From assembly GCA_024405015.1 (NCBI GenBank), contig JAKSPE010000002.1, positions 1 to 64,000 on the forward strand: a stretch of DNA of 64,000 nt. Direction: 5' to 3'. The translations under genes were made by a program, and so were the position numbers. The stretch is from Sphaerochaetaceae bacterium. GTDB lineage: Bacteria; Spirochaetota; Spirochaetia; Sphaerochaetales; Sphaerochaetaceae. Below are positions 53,156 through 63,340 of this stretch, piece after piece. The notes beneath the pieces were generated by a model, which was not told the origin of the DNA, searched no databases, and saw only the letters and a list, made by a program, of their open reading frames with translations. Positions within the stretch are counted from its first letter, which is position 1, and each line of letters begins with the position of its first letter.

Positions 53156-55633
53156 ATGAAGAAACTGACAGTTATCATGTTGGTCCTTCTTGTTGCTATG
53201 CTCTCTGTCTTCGCTCAGTCTGCAAAGGAAACTGCAGAACCAGCTCAGACAGCCGCTCCAGCAGCACCAAGTGCACCAGCAGCACCTGCAAAGCCAGCCA
53301 CATACACATACAACTATGCAGTGTCTGACTTCCCAACAAACTGGAACCCTCATACTTATGAGACAAACACCGATAGCGATATCTACGGAAACATCGCTGC
53401 TGGTTTCTACACATTCGATTACAACGATGATGAGACCGGTTACAAGGTAGTTCCAGACATGGCAATCGGCGAGCCAGTCGACGTCACAGCACAGTACATC
53501 GGCCAGTACGGTCTTGATGAGGATGCTGTCAACCAGGCTTGGGTCATCACTCTCAGAGACGACCTCAAGTGGGACGATGGCACACCAATCAATGCACACG
53601 ATTTCGAAGAGTCTGCAAAGAGACTCATCAACCCAGTTGCACAGAACTACAGAGCAGATAACCTCTACAGCGGCAACATGGTTATCGTCAATGCAAAGAA
53701 CTACCTGTACCAGGGTAAGACAGTCAACCTCGAGAACGCAACAAACGCTTACTACGAGATGGCTGATCTCACAGTTGGAGCTGACGGTGTCTACGTCACA
53801 CCAGAAGGCGGAAAGGTCTACATCGCTATGGACAGCCCACTTGAGGCATGGCTTGGCGGAAATACCCTTTCTGACTATGTCGGCGCTTATGGCGAAGCTT
53901 ACTTCGACCTCACAAACTGGGATGCACTTGTTGCACTCACCGATGAGGATGGTCTTGTTGAGCTCACAGAAGAGACTTATGCACTGTTCGTTCCTGTCAC
54001 AACAGGTAACCCAAACTGGGGCGAGACAGAGGCTGATGTTCCAGCTTACTTCGTCTATTCTTCCGAGTTCCCAGCACTTGATTGGTCAGAAGTCGGTTAC
54101 AAGGCTCTCAGCGACAACGAGCTTCTTCTCGTTCTTGCAAAGCCTCTGAAGGGCTTCTACCTCCTGTACTCCCTCACATCAACAGACCTCGTCAAGATTG
54201 ACCTCTATGATGCATGTGAGTCTATCGTTGATGGCGTTTACACAAACACATACGGCACATCTGTTGAGACAACAGCTTCCTATGGCCCATACAAGCTCAC
54301 AGCTTTCCAGGCTGACAAGCAGTACGCATTCGCAAAGAACGAGTACTACTATGAGTTCAACGATGGCAAGGACATCTACATGACAACAGACATCGTTGCC
54401 GACTATGTCCCAGAAGCATCCACAAGACTTGAGCTGTTCCTCCAGGGTAAGCTCGACAGCTACGGCCTGACAATTGATGATATGGAGACATACTCTCTGT
54501 CTGACTACTGCTACTACACACCTGGTGACTCCACATTCTTCATGGCTCTCAACCCAGACTATGATGCACTTGTCACCATGCAGGCAGCAGCTGGCGCAAA
54601 CATCAACAAGACAGTCCTTTGCCTCCTTTCCTTCAGACAGGCACTGAGTTTCGCTCTCAACAGAGCTGACTTCTGTCTTGCAACAAGCCCAACAAACTCC
54701 GCTGGATTCGGTCTCTACAGCTCACTGATCATCTGCGATCCTGAAGCTGGTACACCATACAGATCCACTTCTCAGGCAAAGAACGTTCTCGTCAACTTCT
54801 GGGGTCTTGCAGACGACATTGGTGCTGGCAAGCTCTATGAGGATGTCGATGAGGCAATCGAGTCCATTACAGGTTACAACCTCACAAAGGCTAAGCAGAT
54901 GTTCGATCAGGCTTACGACGAGGCAATCGCAGCTGGTTACATGGATGGCGATGACGTTGTCGAGATCAAGATCGGAACTCCAAACGGAACATCCAAGTTC
55001 TACAACAACGGTTATGAGTATCTCGTAAACTGCTACACAGACGCAGTCAAGGGAACAAAGTTCGAGGGTAAGCTCAGATTCACACGTGACGATACACTCG
55101 GAAACGGTTTCGCAGATGCTCTCAAGAACAACCAGGTTGACCTTCTGTTCGGTGTCGGTTGGACAGGTTCCACACTTGACCCATACAACCTCATGGAGGC
55201 TTACACAAGCGAGTCCTATCAGTACAACCCAGCTTGGAACACATCTGTTGAGATGCTCACAATCAACATCCACGGCACAGACTACACAACATCCGTCAAG
55301 AACTGGAACGACATCATGCTCGGTGAGACAGTCACAATCACATCCGGTAAGGGTGAGACAATCGACTTCTCCTGTGGTGATGCCGACAATGATCCAGAGA
55401 CAAGACTCGACATCCTCGCAGCACTCGAGATGGCAGTCCTGATGACTTACGAAGAGATTCCTATCATGGATGACTCCTCTGCAGGTCTCAAGGGTATGCA
55501 GATCCAGTACTACACAGAGGACTACATCTTCGGAATGGGTCGTGGTGGAATCAAGTATTACACATACAACTACACAGACGAAGAGTGGGACGCATTCTGC
55601 GCTTCACAGAACAACCAGCTCAAGTACAACTAA
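53156..55633 (+). CDS. oppA: Oligopeptide-type ABC substrate-binding protein
   Basis: An 825-residue exported binding protein of the SBP_bac_5 (OppA/DppA) family. The signal peptide ends near VFA-QSA. An Ala/Pro-rich linker of about 30 residues follows. The mature part has LRDDLKWDDGTPINAHDFEE, the family signature. It is about 280 residues longer than E. coli OppA. The frame is open upstream; I chose the ATG at 53156 because CGGAGGAG precedes it. The whole importer gene set follows. Peptides are the likely ligand, but the exact range is unknown. Confidence 0.9.
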   Translation: MKKLTVIMLVLLVAMLSVFAQSAKETAEPAQTAAPAAPSAPAAPAKPATYTYNYAVSDFPTNWNPHTYETNTDSDIYGNIAAGFYTFDYNDDETGYKVVPDMAIGEPVDVTAQYIGQYGLDEDAVNQAWVITLRDDLKWDDGTPINAHDFEESAKRLINPVAQNYRADNLYSGNMVIVNAKNYLYQGKTVNLENATNAYYEMADLTVGADGVYVTPEGGKVYIAMDSPLEAWLGGNTLSDYVGAYGEAYFDLTNWDALVALTDEDGLVELTEETYALFVPVTTGNPNWGETEADVPAYFVYSSEFPALDWSEVGYKALSDNELLLVLAKPLKGFYLLYSLTSTDLVKIDLYDACESIVDGVYTNTYGTSVETTASYGPYKLTAFQADKQYAFAKNEYYYEFNDGKDIYMTTDIVADYVPEASTRLELFLQGKLDSYGLTIDDMETYSLSDYCYYTPGDSTFFMALNPDYDALVTMQAAAGANINKTVLCLLSFRQALSFALNRADFCLATSPTNSAGFGLYSSLIICDPEAGTPYRSTSQAKNVLVNFWGLADDIGAGKLYEDVDEAIESITGYNLTKAKQMFDQAYDEAIAAGYMDGDDVVEIKIGTPNGTSKFYNNGYEYLVNCYTDAVKGTKFEGKLRFTRDDTLGNGFADALKNNQVDLLFGVGWTGSTLDPYNLMEAYTSESYQYNPAWNTSVEMLTINIHGTDYTTSVKNWNDIMLGETVTITSGKGETIDFSCGDADNDPETRLDILAALEMAVLMTYEEIPIMDDSSAGLKGMQIQYYTEDYIFGMGRGGIKYYTYNYTDEEWDAFCASQNNQLKYN

Positions 55634-55652
55634 GAACTGGTGCGTCACTGAC

Positions 55653-55734
55653 GGCTTCACTGGCACTATGCCGGTGAAGTCGCATTTTGTAGTGATAATC
55701 GCAGGGCCGTGCAAAGCGACCCTGTGTTTATCAC
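55653..55734 (+). promoter_or_regulatory. Two hairpins between oppA and oppB
   Basis: GGCTTCAC/GTGAAGTC (55653-55681) and GTGATAA...TTATCAC with inner CAGGG/CCCTG (55692-55734) lie in the 119-bp gap. No long T run follows, so they look like partial terminators or mRNA-stabilising structures that keep oppA transcripts in excess. Confidence 0.65.
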
Positions 55735-55752
55735 CATAAAAGGAGAAATCAT

Positions 55753-56736
55753 ATGGTCAGGTACGTTATCAAGCGTGTTCTTCTCATGCTTCTGACGTTT
55801 TTCATTATCATTTCAGCGTGTTTCCTGCTGATCCGTCTCTTGCCGAACGTTCCGGCACAGCAGTTCGGAAAGGACATGTCACTGGTTCTGCAGCGAAGAG
55901 TCCGTCAGGGCCTTGTGGACAGTGCCGGAAACCCGATTCCACTCATGTCACAGTATTGGCACTTCATTTCCAGAACCCTCATCGGAGGCGACTGGGGTGT
56001 CAGTGAAAGCCTATACATCGGTCAGGATTGTATGCAGATCTTCGTCAGCAAGCTGCCTTCCACAATCCTTCTGAACCTGTATTCCATGATCTTCGCAGTT
56101 CCACTGGGACTTGCACTTGGTATCTATGCCGCACTGAAGAAAAACAAGTGGCAGGACCATGTGATCTCAACAGGCGTCATGATCTTCGTCTCTGTTCCAA
56201 GTTACGTCTACGCCTTCCTGGTGCAGTATCTTCTGTGCTTCAAGTTCAAGCTGTTCCCGCTTGTCATGAACAGCGGAACCAAGTATTTCACCTGGTCCAT
56301 GTTCCACTCCATGCTTCCGGCAGTACTTTCCCTGTCCTTCGGATCCATTGCAGGTTTTGCCCGATACACACGTGCCGAGCTGACCGAGGTTTTGACCAGT
56401 GAGTATCTGCTTCTGGCAAGAACAAAGGGACTGACTAAGGCCCAGACCACAAGCCGCCATGCTCTGAGAAACGCAATGGTCGTCATTTTCCCAATGATCA
56501 TTGGTGAGTTCATCGGTATCATCGGCGGATCTCTGATCATTGAGAACATCTTCGTCGTCCCTGGTGTCGGACCTCTGTACATCAACTCCATCACCGCACT
56601 GGACTATAACTTCTTCATGCTTCTGTCCGCCTTCTACACAATCATCGGACTGGCAAGTGGAATTCTCATCGACCTCAGCTATGGTTTCATAGACCCGAGA
56701 ATCAGAATAGGAAGCAAGGCAAATGGCAAATATTAA
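55753..56736 (+). CDS. oppB: Peptide ABC transporter permease OppB
   Basis: A 327-residue inner-membrane permease with six helices. It begins MVRYVIKRVLLMLLTFF. The EAA loop is EYLLLARTKGLTKAQTTSRH near 218-237, and it ends with YGFIDPRIRIG. AAAGGAG precedes the ATG. Its length is normal, unlike the other Opp subunits here. It overlaps oppC by 14 bp. Confidence 0.95.
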   Translation: MVRYVIKRVLLMLLTFFIIISACFLLIRLLPNVPAQQFGKDMSLVLQRRVRQGLVDSAGNPIPLMSQYWHFISRTLIGGDWGVSESLYIGQDCMQIFVSKLPSTILLNLYSMIFAVPLGLALGIYAALKKNKWQDHVISTGVMIFVSVPSYVYAFLVQYLLCFKFKLFPLVMNSGTKYFTWSMFHSMLPAVLSLSFGSIAGFARYTRAELTEVLTSEYLLLARTKGLTKAQTTSRHALRNAMVVIFPMIIGEFIGIIGGSLIIENIFVVPGVGPLYINSITALDYNFFMLLSAFYTIIGLASGILIDLSYGFIDPRIRIGSKANGKY

Positions 56737-58252
56737 CGACTACAAGAACATTCCTGCTGACAAGTTCCGATTCACAAACAACCGCTCCAGCAGTGATGAG
56801 AAATTCAAGACAAAGCAGCTCGGATTCTTGGGTGATGCCTGGATCCGTTTCCGCAAGAACAAGAGCTCCATCGTAGCCGCCTGCATTATCGCAATCCTTG
56901 TCGTGTATGCCATTGTCGGACCGATTCTGGGCTCCACAAACTACACAAAGAACCTCAAGGATACTACCTATCTGACTTACACAAAGCTTCTTCCAAAGTC
57001 CAAGCTGTTCTCCTGGCTTGGATGGGATGGATGCTCCAAGAGCCAGATCGCCGAGGCCAACTATGTGTACTACAATGCCATTACCCAAGAAACTGGCTAT
57101 GATGTCATCAAGAAGGTCTACAGTACAGAGACCACTTCCGATGGCAAGAACCTTTACAACGTCAGTATCGACAGCTATATCTCCAACGGCTTTTTGTACA
57201 TGACCCTGACACAGGAGCAGTACGAGGACATTCAGGCATGGCAGGACGAGACCGGTCTTCAGATCATTTACCCAGCCATCACCACCAAGAACGTCAAGGA
57301 TGCCAACATCTGGTACGAAGCCGATGCCAAGGGTGTTGCCAAGCTCAAGAACGGTCAGCTTGTTGATGTTTACAAGACAAGTGGAAACGACGGAGATTAC
57401 CACTCTCTGCGCATTGCTGGGGACCCAGGTCTTGAGGATGCCACTGCCGCAAAGCGCTATCGCTATGCCACCATCACAGGAGACTCATCATCCATCTCCT
57501 ACAAGTGCCGTGTCTTCAAGTACACCTACTTCCAGTACCGCTATGGCTATGAGCCGAGTTTCCTGTTTGGAACCAACTCACTTGGCCAGGATATCTTCAC
57601 AAGACTTGCAGCCGGTGCAAGGTTCAGTTTCATCTTCGCCATCTGCATTTCTGCGGTGAACCTATTCATTGGAGCTATCATTGGAGCCATCGAGGGCTAC
57701 TACGGTGGTTTGATTGACCTGATTCTTGAGCGTGTCATGGATATCCTCAACGGTGTTCCATTCATTGTTGTCGCAACCCTGTTCCAGCTGCATCTTGCCA
57801 AGAAGGTCGGACCGGTGTGGAGTCTTCTGTTCGCGTTTGTCGTCACCGGTTGGATTGGCATGGCAAGTAGCGTACGAATGCAGTTCTACCGATTCAAGGG
57901 CCGTGAGTATGTTCTTGCTGCCAGAACCCTGGGAGCCCGCGACAGACGTCTGATGTTCAAGCACATCTTCCCGAACTCCTTGGGAACACTGATCACCGGT
58001 TGTGTCATGGTCATTCCTGGCGTCATTTTCAGTGAGTCCAGCTTGACCTACCTTGGTATCATCAACCTGGAAAGCTCCACCATGACCAGTGTCGGAACCA
58101 TGCTTGCCAACGGAAAGGACTACCTTGCTTCCTATCCGCATATCATTTTCTTCCCAGCCATGTTCATCGCATTGCTGGAAGTTTCATTCAACCTGTTCGG
58201 AAACGGACTAAGAGATGCATTCAACCCTGCACTCAGAGGAGCTGACGAGTGA
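56723..58252 (+). CDS. oppC: Peptide ABC transporter permease OppC, enlarged
   Basis: A 509-residue permease. Helix 1 (about 48-71) is separated from the five-helix core by about 200 extracytoplasmic residues (about 72-275), rich in Tyr, Lys and Asp. The core resumes at FGTNSLGQDIFTRLAAGARF. The EAA loop EYVLAARTLGARDRRLMFKH is near 395. Ordinary OppC has about 300 residues. The inserted domain would face OppA. It overlaps oppD by one base. Confidence 0.93.
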   Translation: MANINDYKNIPADKFRFTNNRSSSDEKFKTKQLGFLGDAWIRFRKNKSSIVAACIIAILVVYAIVGPILGSTNYTKNLKDTTYLTYTKLLPKSKLFSWLGWDGCSKSQIAEANYVYYNAITQETGYDVIKKVYSTETTSDGKNLYNVSIDSYISNGFLYMTLTQEQYEDIQAWQDETGLQIIYPAITTKNVKDANIWYEADAKGVAKLKNGQLVDVYKTSGNDGDYHSLRIAGDPGLEDATAAKRYRYATITGDSSSISYKCRVFKYTYFQYRYGYEPSFLFGTNSLGQDIFTRLAAGARFSFIFAICISAVNLFIGAIIGAIEGYYGGLIDLILERVMDILNGVPFIVVATLFQLHLAKKVGPVWSLLFAFVVTGWIGMASSVRMQFYRFKGREYVLAARTLGARDRRLMFKHIFPNSLGTLITGCVMVIPGVIFSESSLTYLGIINLESSTMTSVGTMLANGKDYLASYPHIIFFPAMFIALLEVSFNLFGNGLRDAFNPALRGADE

Positions 58253-60390
58253 TGAGTACCGATAAAGAGAAGAAACTTCAGGTCAAGGACCTGACCATAT
58301 CATTTCGCACCGTCAACGGAAAGCTTCAGGCTGTACGTGACATCTCCTTTGACCTGTACAAGGGTGAGACCCTTGCCATTGTTGGAGAGTCCGGAAGCGG
58401 AAAGAGTGCAACCAGTAAGACCATCTTGGGTATCTCTGCCGCCAACACCATCATTGAAAGCGGTGAGATTCTCTATGACGGAAAGGACCTTCTGAAGATC
58501 AGTGAGGACGATTACCACAAGATCCGTGGAGACAAGATCTCCATGATCTTCCAGGATCCGCTTTCCTCTCTGAACCCAATCATGAGAATCGGAAACCAGA
58601 TCACTGAGGCCATGATTCTCAAGAACAAGGCAAACCGACGCGAGTCCAAGAAGAAGCTCAACGAGACGCTTAAGGCTTTGGCTCTGGTTCTGAAGCAGAC
58701 CGAAAGCACACAGGACGATAATCGTTTTGCCATCTTCCGTAAGATCATTGGTATGCAGGCAAAGTATGAGGCCCCTTACGAGCAGGCCCATTCCAATGCC
58801 GTTGCAGGACTGAAGGCCGCCGATGACATGATCCTTTCCATTGAAAAGGATGCACTGACAAACCCTGTCTCTGATGCAAGAGAGCTTTGCGAGTATTTCA
58901 AGGCATCCATTGACCGCTTTGTGGTGCGTGAAGCTGACCAGATGAAGGCCCTGGCAAAGGGCCTTGGAAAGCAGGCCCGTGCAGGACTCAAGAGCAAGGA
59001 TTTCTCCCAGCTCAAGGCTTCTGTCCAGCAGGGAAAGGCTCTTTTGGAGAAGGCCATCGCCCAGGAGAAACCGGATTTCTTTGCTCTGGGATGCTGGATT
59101 GTCCTGGATGGAAACACCCTTGGAGAAGAGAGCACCCAGGAGCTGAATGCAAAGACAAAGGCTTCTTTGGAAGGACAGTTTCTCAAGAATTTTGAGTCTG
59201 ACCTCACAAGCGCACTTCGCTTCTCTGCCGCAAAGTCCATCGCCAACATGGAGCTTGCCGTACGCAGCCTGGATGAGACCATTGCCAAGTTCAGTGGTGA
59301 TATGCCGGAGCGAGCTGAGGCCGATAAACTTTCCAAGGAGATTGCCGCAGAGGTGGAAGCAGGAATCGATCCGTTTGAGTCGGTCAAGAGCAGCTATGCC
59401 TACACTTTCAAGGTAAGCCTTCAGAGTGCCATTGATGTCTATTACAACGACATTGTCCGAAACGTCGCTGAGCAGAAGCGTTTTGACAAGCAGACGGCTC
59501 GTTACCAGGCCCTTGAGGCAAAGGGTAAGGCTCCAGAGGCAAAGGTTGCACCACTGTCACTGTCGGACCTTGCGCTTGTTCAGCAGAATATCGTCAGAAT
59601 CCTTTCCAACATGAAGGAGCAATACGTCTCTCAGATTGAGGTTGCTAAGAACTACGACTTTGAAAAGCGCACACAGACCTTCTTCCAGCATCTGAAAGAC
59701 ACCGCAATGGCCGAAATCCGCGTCATTACCAAGTCTATGGCCAAGGACCGTGCCATTCGCGTCATGGAGCAGGTTGGTATCACCGAAGCCCGAAAGCGCT
59801 ATCGCCAGTATCCGTTTGAGTTCTCCGGTGGAATGCGACAGAGAATCGTCATTGCCATTTCCCTGACAGCAAACCCAGACATTCTGATCTGTGATGAGCC
59901 GACAACCGCTTTGGATGTCACCATCCAGTCTCAGATTCTTGAGCTGATCAATAACCTGAAGAAAGAGCGTGAGCTTTCTGTCATCTTCATCACCCACGAT
60001 TTGGGTGTTGTCGCCAACATGGCCGACAGAATCGCTGTCATGTATGCCGGAAAGATCGTCGAGTACGGAACAAGTGAAGACGTGTTCTACCGACCTGCCC
60101 ACCCATACACATGGGCACTTCTGGCATCCATTCCAGATCTCAACAGCAAGGGAAACAAGCTGGAGTCCATTCCAGGAACCCCTCCAAACATGATCTATCC
60201 GCCAAAGGGCGATGCCTTTGCCGCACGTAACAAGTACGCCATGGAGATTGATTTCGAAGAGCAGCCACCAATGTTCCAGATTTCTGAGACACACTATGCT
60301 GCCACATGGCTCTTGCATCCGAACGCACCAAAGGTCGAGATGCCAGAGATTGTCAAGGAACGAATTGAACGCATGGGAGGTATCAACTGA
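58252..60390 (+). CDS. oppD: Peptide ABC transporter ATPase OppD, enlarged
   Basis: A 712-residue ATPase, twice the usual 330-360. Walker A GESGSGKSA is near 45 and the Q-loop MIFQDPLSSLNP near 97. Then about 365 helical, charged residues (about 125-490) precede the signature FSGGMRQR near 523, Walker B ILICDEPTTALD near 544 and the switch ITHD near 580. All catalytic motifs are kept. The C-terminal peptide-importer part contains IPGTPPNM. The start is the ATG in the TGATG overlap with oppC. Confidence 0.93.
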   Translation: MSTDKEKKLQVKDLTISFRTVNGKLQAVRDISFDLYKGETLAIVGESGSGKSATSKTILGISAANTIIESGEILYDGKDLLKISEDDYHKIRGDKISMIFQDPLSSLNPIMRIGNQITEAMILKNKANRRESKKKLNETLKALALVLKQTESTQDDNRFAIFRKIIGMQAKYEAPYEQAHSNAVAGLKAADDMILSIEKDALTNPVSDARELCEYFKASIDRFVVREADQMKALAKGLGKQARAGLKSKDFSQLKASVQQGKALLEKAIAQEKPDFFALGCWIVLDGNTLGEESTQELNAKTKASLEGQFLKNFESDLTSALRFSAAKSIANMELAVRSLDETIAKFSGDMPERAEADKLSKEIAAEVEAGIDPFESVKSSYAYTFKVSLQSAIDVYYNDIVRNVAEQKRFDKQTARYQALEAKGKAPEAKVAPLSLSDLALVQQNIVRILSNMKEQYVSQIEVAKNYDFEKRTQTFFQHLKDTAMAEIRVITKSMAKDRAIRVMEQVGITEARKRYRQYPFEFSGGMRQRIVIAISLTANPDILICDEPTTALDVTIQSQILELINNLKKERELSVIFITHDLGVVANMADRIAVMYAGKIVEYGTSEDVFYRPAHPYTWALLASIPDLNSKGNKLESIPGTPPNMIYPPKGDAFAARNKYAMEIDFEEQPPMFQISETHYAATWLLHPNAPKVEMPEIVKERIERMGGIN

Positions 60391-61463
60391 TGGAAGACAA
60401 CAGAGAGGTTTTGCTTAAGGTTGAGAACCTTTGCCAGTATTTCAAACTGGATCTGACAACCGTGAACAAGGCTGTGGACAACGTCAGCTTTGATATCAAG
60501 AAGGGTGAGGTCTTCGGTCTTGTCGGAGAGTCCGGATGTGGAAAGACCACAACCGGAAGATCCATCATCAAGCTCTATGACATCACAAGCGGTAACGTGT
60601 ACTTCAAGGGTCAGAGAATCTGTGCAGGTGTGCAGTCCTACAAGGATGCCATCAAGGCAGCCAAGGCCGAGAAGAGAAGTTGCAAGGACGAAAAGCGTAT
60701 CGCTGAGCTGGACAAGGTCATTTCTGACAACAAGGCTCAGATGGAAAGCGCAAAGAGAGACCACAAGAAGGCAGATCGTAAGCTGGTCAACGAGATTCAG
60801 ATGATCTTCCAGGACCCGATTGCCTCCCTTGACCCACGAATGACTGTTCGCGACATCATTGCCGAAGGTCTTGTCATCAAGGGTATCAAGGACAAGCAGG
60901 TCATTGACAACAAAGTCTATGAGATGCTGGAGACCGTAGGTCTTGTGCGTGAGCATGCATCCCGCTATCCACATGAGTTCTCCGGAGGACAGCGTCAGAG
61001 AATCGGTGTGGCAAGAGCCATTGCCATGCAGCCATCTCTGATCATCGCCGATGAGCCGATCAGCGCTTTGGACGTCTCCATTCGTGCACAGATCATGAAC
61101 CTTCTCAATGATTTGAGAGAGAAGATGGGTCTGACCATTCTGTTCATCGCTCACGACCTGAGTGTCGTCAAATATTTCTCTGACAGAATCGGTGTCATGT
61201 ACTATGGTCACATGGTGGAGCTTGCAAGTTCGGACGAGCTTTTCAAGCACCCACTGCACCCATACACAAGATCCCTTCTGAGTGCCATTCCTCAGCCAGA
61301 TCCGAACTATGAGAGAAACAGAAAGCGAATTGTCTACAACCCAGTTGCAGATCACGATTACAGAAACGATGCACCGACCTTCCGTGAAGTCGGAAACGGA
61401 CACTTTGTACTCTGTAACGACGCTGAGTTTGAGAAGTATTCTAAAATCGTAGCCGAGAACTGA
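60390..61463 (+). CDS. oppF: Peptide ABC transporter ATPase OppF
   Basis: A 357-residue ATPase partner of OppD. Walker A is GESGCGKTTTG near 46, the Q-loop is MIFQDPIASLDP near 138, the signature is SGGQRQR near 197 and Walker B is LIIADEPISALD near 216. About 50 lysine- and glutamate-rich residues (about 82-130), probably a coiled hairpin, lie between Walker A and the Q-loop, longer than usual. It starts in the TGATG overlap with oppD. The Nudix gene starts one base after its stop. Confidence 0.93.
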   Translation: MEDNREVLLKVENLCQYFKLDLTTVNKAVDNVSFDIKKGEVFGLVGESGCGKTTTGRSIIKLYDITSGNVYFKGQRICAGVQSYKDAIKAAKAEKRSCKDEKRIAELDKVISDNKAQMESAKRDHKKADRKLVNEIQMIFQDPIASLDPRMTVRDIIAEGLVIKGIKDKQVIDNKVYEMLETVGLVREHASRYPHEFSGGQRQRIGVARAIAMQPSLIIADEPISALDVSIRAQIMNLLNDLREKMGLTILFIAHDLSVVKYFSDRIGVMYYGHMVELASSDELFKHPLHPYTRSLLSAIPQPDPNYERNRKRIVYNPVADHDYRNDAPTFREVGNGHFVLCNDAEFEKYSKIVAEN

Positions 61464-61464
61464 T

Positions 61465-62040
61465 ATGTTTGATGCATTTATCCAGCAGCTTGAGTCATAT
61501 GAGCCGTTCAATGAGCAGGAAAGGGCTGACAAGCAGTTGATGCTTGAATACCTCAGAACCAATGAGGATATCTTTCTGCGCACAAACCTACGTGCCCATA
61601 TGACAGCAAGTGCATGGATTGTGAACAAGGACAGAACCAAGGTCCTGATGATCTACCATAACATCTATGACTCCTGGTCATGGACAGGTGGACACGCCGA
61701 TGGCGATGAGGACCTTTTGGCTGTTGCTGTTCGCGAAGCCAACGAGGAGACGGGAGTGGTTGCCACGCCTGTGACAAAGGATATCTTCTCGGTGGAGATG
61801 TTGACCGTCGACGGTCACGTCAAGCGCGGAGCATATGTGCCAAGTCACATGCACCTGAATGTTTCGTACCTTCTGGAGGCTGATGACAGTCAGAGCGTGC
61901 GCATCAAGGAAGATGAGAACCAGGGTGTTGCCTGGTTTGAGTTGGATGAGGCGCTGACAAAACCATCCCAGGCCGAAGGGTGGGTGGTGCGAAACATCTA
62001 TAAAAAGCTTAATGACAAGCTCAGAAAGCTGGGAATCTGA
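61465..62040 (+). CDS. Nudix hydrolase
   Basis: A 191-residue hydrolase. The Nudix box runs from GGHADGDEDLLAVAVREA into NEETGV with intact catalytic glutamates. N-terminal helices (1-45) precede a beta core. It starts one base after oppF and so is probably co-transcribed with the importer. It resembles IPP-isomerase-like or NTP-cleaning Nudix proteins. The substrate and its link with peptide uptake are unknown. Confidence 0.88.
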   Translation: MFDAFIQQLESYEPFNEQERADKQLMLEYLRTNEDIFLRTNLRAHMTASAWIVNKDRTKVLMIYHNIYDSWSWTGGHADGDEDLLAVAVREANEETGVVATPVTKDIFSVEMLTVDGHVKRGAYVPSHMHLNVSYLLEADDSQSVRIKEDENQGVAWFELDEALTKPSQAEGWVVRNIYKKLNDKLRKLGI

Positions 62041-62088
62041 GAAAGTAAGCAGTACCAACAAAGTGCATTGTGATGCTATAATCACAGC

Positions 62089-63195
62089 ATGAAACTTTCA
62101 CAGCCAAAATCAGCCAGAACCATCAACAATGCTAGAGTCTTCGGATGTCTAAGAACCCATAAGGACCTTTCCAAGGCCGAAATCGCCCGTGTGCTGGACC
62201 TGAACAAGGTCTCCACCGGTGAAATCGTGGATGACCTGATTGCCGAAGGTCTTGTTTGTGAGACCGGCAAAATGGATAGCGCAAACGGCAGAAAGCCTAC
62301 CTGCCTTTCCATCGTAGCCGATGCCAAATATGTTCTGAGTGTTGATATCGGAAGCCGCAACGTCACCGTTGCGCTTTGCAACCTGCTGTCCGAGCCTGTG
62401 AACTTTGAACGAATTCCGACCAACACCAACGTGAAGAAGGTGGAGGAGTTCTGTGTCGAGATCATCAAAAGCTGCATTCGCGTCACGCGTCTTGCGGACC
62501 AGTCCAAGATTCTTGGCGTGGGAATCTCCGTAGGCGGTAAGGTGTCATCTGATGGACGCACCATTGTCAGCTGTCCATACCTTCCGTGGAAAGATATTCC
62601 AATTGCTGAAGCCTTTGAGCAGGTGATGAAACTGCAGGCTGTGGTGCGAAACAGCACCTATGCCTTGGTGGATGCTGAGCGTTATGCCAGTTTTGGGACG
62701 GACCTTCTACAGTCGGAAGAACCTATACTATATATAGAATGGGGTGATTCCCTTGGTATGGCACTTGTTCTTCAGGACCGTGTGTTCGGTGCCTCCAACA
62801 ACTTTGCCCACCTGAAGGTTTCCCAGAAAGGTCTTTGCACCTGTGGTGAAATCGGCTGCCTTTCTGCCAATGCCAGTGCATGGGCACTAAGCGGTAACAA
62901 CGACCTTCACTTGAAGGATATGTGGGACAGGGTGGATACCTATGTGCTTTCCTGCATGGCCAATGCCATTGATATGTGTCGCCAGATCACCGGAAGCACC
63001 AAGGTAGTCATCAGCGGTGAGGGTGCCACCATGACCGATTCTTGTCTTTGTGAACTCAGACGCCTGTGTCCAGGTGTGGATGTGCAGAGATCCAACCTTG
63101 GCGAGAAAGCCAACATCATGGCAGCTGCTGAGATTGCCCTGGACAAGTGGGTGTACATGACCACCATGCTGGAGACCATGAGAAGTTGGCTCTGA
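62089..63195 (+). CDS. ROK-family transcriptional regulator
   Basis: A 368-residue repressor-like protein. A winged helix-turn-helix (about 1-70) includes LSKAEIARVLDLNKVSTGEI. A ROK sugar-kinase-like domain follows, with the zinc motif CTCGEIGCLSA near 250. The ROK active-site Asp is replaced in the usual position for regulators (NSTYALVDAERYASFG). Members such as NagC respond to sugar phosphates. No sugar operon is adjacent. It could control nagA at 21373 or the peptide importer; neither is shown. Confidence 0.88.
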   Translation: MKLSQPKSARTINNARVFGCLRTHKDLSKAEIARVLDLNKVSTGEIVDDLIAEGLVCETGKMDSANGRKPTCLSIVADAKYVLSVDIGSRNVTVALCNLLSEPVNFERIPTNTNVKKVEEFCVEIIKSCIRVTRLADQSKILGVGISVGGKVSSDGRTIVSCPYLPWKDIPIAEAFEQVMKLQAVVRNSTYALVDAERYASFGTDLLQSEEPILYIEWGDSLGMALVLQDRVFGASNNFAHLKVSQKGLCTCGEIGCLSANASAWALSGNNDLHLKDMWDRVDTYVLSCMANAIDMCRQITGSTKVVISGEGATMTDSCLCELRRLCPGVDVQRSNLGEKANIMAAAEIALDKWVYMTTMLETMRSWL

Positions 63196-63256
63196 CAACA
63201 CTGAAAAGGATTTGAAAAATTCTTTTACAATTTGTAAAAAATATTTTCAAAAAATA

Positions 63257-63285
63257 TTGACTGCACTTGAAAAAGGTTATATAAC
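63257..63285 (+). promoter_or_regulatory. Strong promoter of the secreted-protein gene
   Basis: TTGACT, a 17-base spacer and TATAAC, 56 bases before the start codon at 63341, within very AT-rich DNA. Confidence 0.85.
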
Positions 63286-63340
63286 AGATAGTGGGCATTG
63301 GAAAAAATATATTTTCCGAACTAAATTAGGAGATAATAAA

